Shown piece by piece: positions 32,248 to 33,386 of a DNA stretch of 33,386 nt. The notes under the pieces are model-generated. The model ran no database searches, had not been told where the DNA came from, and saw only the letters and a program-made list of their open reading frames with translations. Source of the DNA: an uncultured Nitrospirota bacterium (GTDB lineage: Bacteria; CG2-30-53-67); contig CAMYMF010000038.1 in NCBI GenBank assembly GCA_947259355.1, positions 1 to 33,386 of the forward strand. Direction: 5' to 3'. Position 1 is the stretch's first letter. Each line of letters opens with the position of its first letter. Position numbers and translations under genes: made by a program.

Positions 32248-33386
32248 ATGAGGGGTGTGACGGCAGTCATTCTCGGGGGCGGGCAGGGGACCCGATTGTT
32301 GCCCTTGACAGAAAAGCGGGCCAAACCGGCCGTCGGGTTTGCCGGCAAGTACCGGCTCATCGACATCCCCATATCCAGTGCCATCAACGCCGGCATCACG
32401 CGGGTCTACGTGCTGACGCAGTTCATGTCGGCCAGTCTTCACCGCCACATCATGCAGACCTACCAGTTCGACACCTTCACTGACGGGTTTGTCGACATTC
32501 TGGCCGCGGCCCAGACCCCCAAGGGCTCCGACTGGTTTCAAGGAACCGCGGACGCTGTCCGGGCGACCCTGCACCACATCACCTATTATGATGCGGAGCA
32601 GATGTTGATTCTCTCCGGGGACCATCTCTATCGAATGGACTACCGCGAGTTGATCCGCTTTCACCGGGAAAACGGCTCGCAAATCACCCTCTGCGTCTAT
32701 CCCGTGACCCGGGAAGAAGCGCCCCATCTGGGACTGCTCCGTGTCGACTCGACGGGCCGTGTGCAAGCGTTCACCGAAAAACCGAAAGACCCGGGTATCA
32801 TCAGCCATTACCACGCGCCGGAAGCGCTCTTTCGCGAGGCCGGCCTTCGGTTTGACGCAGAGCGGTATCTCGCGTCCATGGGGATTTATGTTTTTGAGCC
32901 AGAGGTCCTCGTGGAGGCGTTGGCCGAGGCGTCCCAGACGGACTTCGGCAAGGAGGTCATCCCGGCGGCCATCGCCCGATACACGGTCATGGCCTACCCC
33001 TTTTTCGGATACTGGAAGGACATCGGGACCATCGGCTCGTTCTTCGAAGCCAACATCGCCCTGGCCCAGTCCAACCCACCTTTCAAACTCTATGAGCCTC
33101 GCTGGCCGATTTTCACCAGGACCCGCGCCCTGCCGCCGAGTCGCGTGATCCGCTCCGACATCCGGGACAGTCTCGTCGTCGAGGGCTCGGACATCACCGG
33201 CGCCGAGATCAGCGACTCCATTGTGGGGATGCGGAGCATCATCAGGGAAGGAACGGTTCTCAACGAAGTGGTCATGCTGGGTGCGGATTTCTACGAGGGG
33301 GAGACCCTTCTCACGCCCCGGGGGGGCGACATGGGGCCCATGCCGTCGCTCGGCATCGGTCGGGGCTGCCATATGGAACGCACCAT
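32248..33386 (+). CDS. glgC: Glucose-1-phosphate adenylyltransferase, 3' end outside window
   Basis: GlgC makes ADP-glucose from ATP and glucose-1-phosphate, the committed step of bacterial glycogen synthesis. The 379 residues present are the bulk of a protein usually about 420 long; the frame is still open at the window edge. Visible motifs are [20 protein letters not shown] (nucleotide loop), [28 protein letters not shown] (catalytic Asp), FTEKPKDP and GYWKDIGTI, followed by the start of the left-handed beta-helix. GAGGAGGG (32235-32242) precedes the ATG at 32248; an ATG at 32243 is out of frame. It is divergent from pstS, so phosphate status could influence it through the shared upstream region, and ADP-glucose ties it to the sucrose synthase in the window. 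Confidence 0.96.
   Translation, partial: MRGVTAVILGGGQGTRLLPLTEKRAKPAVGFAGKYRLIDIPISSAINAGITRVYVLTQFMSASLHRHIMQTYQFDTFTDGFVDILAAAQTPKGSDWFQGTADAVRATLHHITYYDAEQMLILSGDHLYRMDYRELIRFHRENGSQITLCVYPVTREEAPHLGLLRVDSTGRVQAFTEKPKDPGIISHYHAPEALFREAGLRFDAERYLASMGIYVFEPEVLVEALAEASQTDFGKEVIPAAIARYTVMAYPFFGYWKDIGTIGSFFEANIALAQSNPPFKLYEPRWPIFTRTRALPPSRVIRSDIRDSLVVEGSDITGAEISDSIVGMRSIIREGTVLNEVVMLGADFYEGETLLTPRGGDMGPMPSLGIGRGCHMERT

Noticed and set aside
32179-33372. 397-codon minus-strand frame opposite glgC
   Set aside because: Antisense to an unmistakable GlgC; no start signal and no family motif.

Overview
The window is a dense, GC-rich bacterial chromosome segment of ordinary core and central-metabolism genes, with no tRNA, rRNA, CRISPR array, insertion sequence or phage module that I can see. 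A murein lytic transglycosylase lipoprotein (MltA), a PilZ c-di-GMP receptor, a long-form HisG, a Thermotoga-type DAHP synthase and an acyl-CoA dehydrogenase/ETF set all suggest a Gram-negative (diderm) organism. The acyl-CoA dehydrogenase and ETF resemble those common in Desulfobacterota-like lineages. The phylum cannot be fixed from the sequence alone.

Layout. Positions 1-2894 (+): the 3' end of uvrA, aroF and a PilZ gene. Positions 2981-5930 (-): a Lon-related AAA protease and a small lysine-rich protein with three Cys motifs. Positions 6280-7522 (+): hisI-hisG. Positions 7566-13068 (-): a translationally coupled sucrose operon (fructokinase, a fused sucrose-phosphate synthase/phosphatase, sucrose synthase). 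Positions 13146-14312 (-): mltA, closed by an intrinsic terminator. Positions 14454-26966 (-): a long lipid block, in transcription order yceD-rpmF-plsX-fabH, then acyl-CoA dehydrogenase-etfB-etfA-fabD-fabG-acpP-fabF-rnc, then an M20 amidohydrolase, a CvpA-like protein and a TPR protein. Positions 27253-31777 (-): the phosphate operon pstS-pstC-pstA-pstB-phoU. Position 32248 to the end (+): glgC, cut by the window edge.

How the genes work together. The fab block supplies malonyl-ACP loading (fabD), initiation (fabH), elongation (fabF), ketoreduction (fabG), the carrier (acpP) and the acyl-phosphate step to phospholipid (plsX). It also contains a complete acyl-CoA dehydrogenase/ETF electron-transfer set whose EtfA carries an N-terminal 2[4Fe-4S] ferredoxin domain. 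The sucrose operon can make sucrose from a nucleotide sugar and fructose-6-phosphate and cleave it again to nucleotide-glucose plus fructose, with fructokinase recycling the fructose. glgC provides ADP-glucose. The pst operon is preceded by 11-nt-phased direct repeats that look like a Pho box.

The most unusual point is plsX. Its middle third is missing and is replaced by about 84 nt that encode, in another frame, a perfectly recognisable piece of a sugar/nucleoside ABC-importer ATPase. Either the essential gene is broken by a patchwork recombination event or the assembly is chimeric there.
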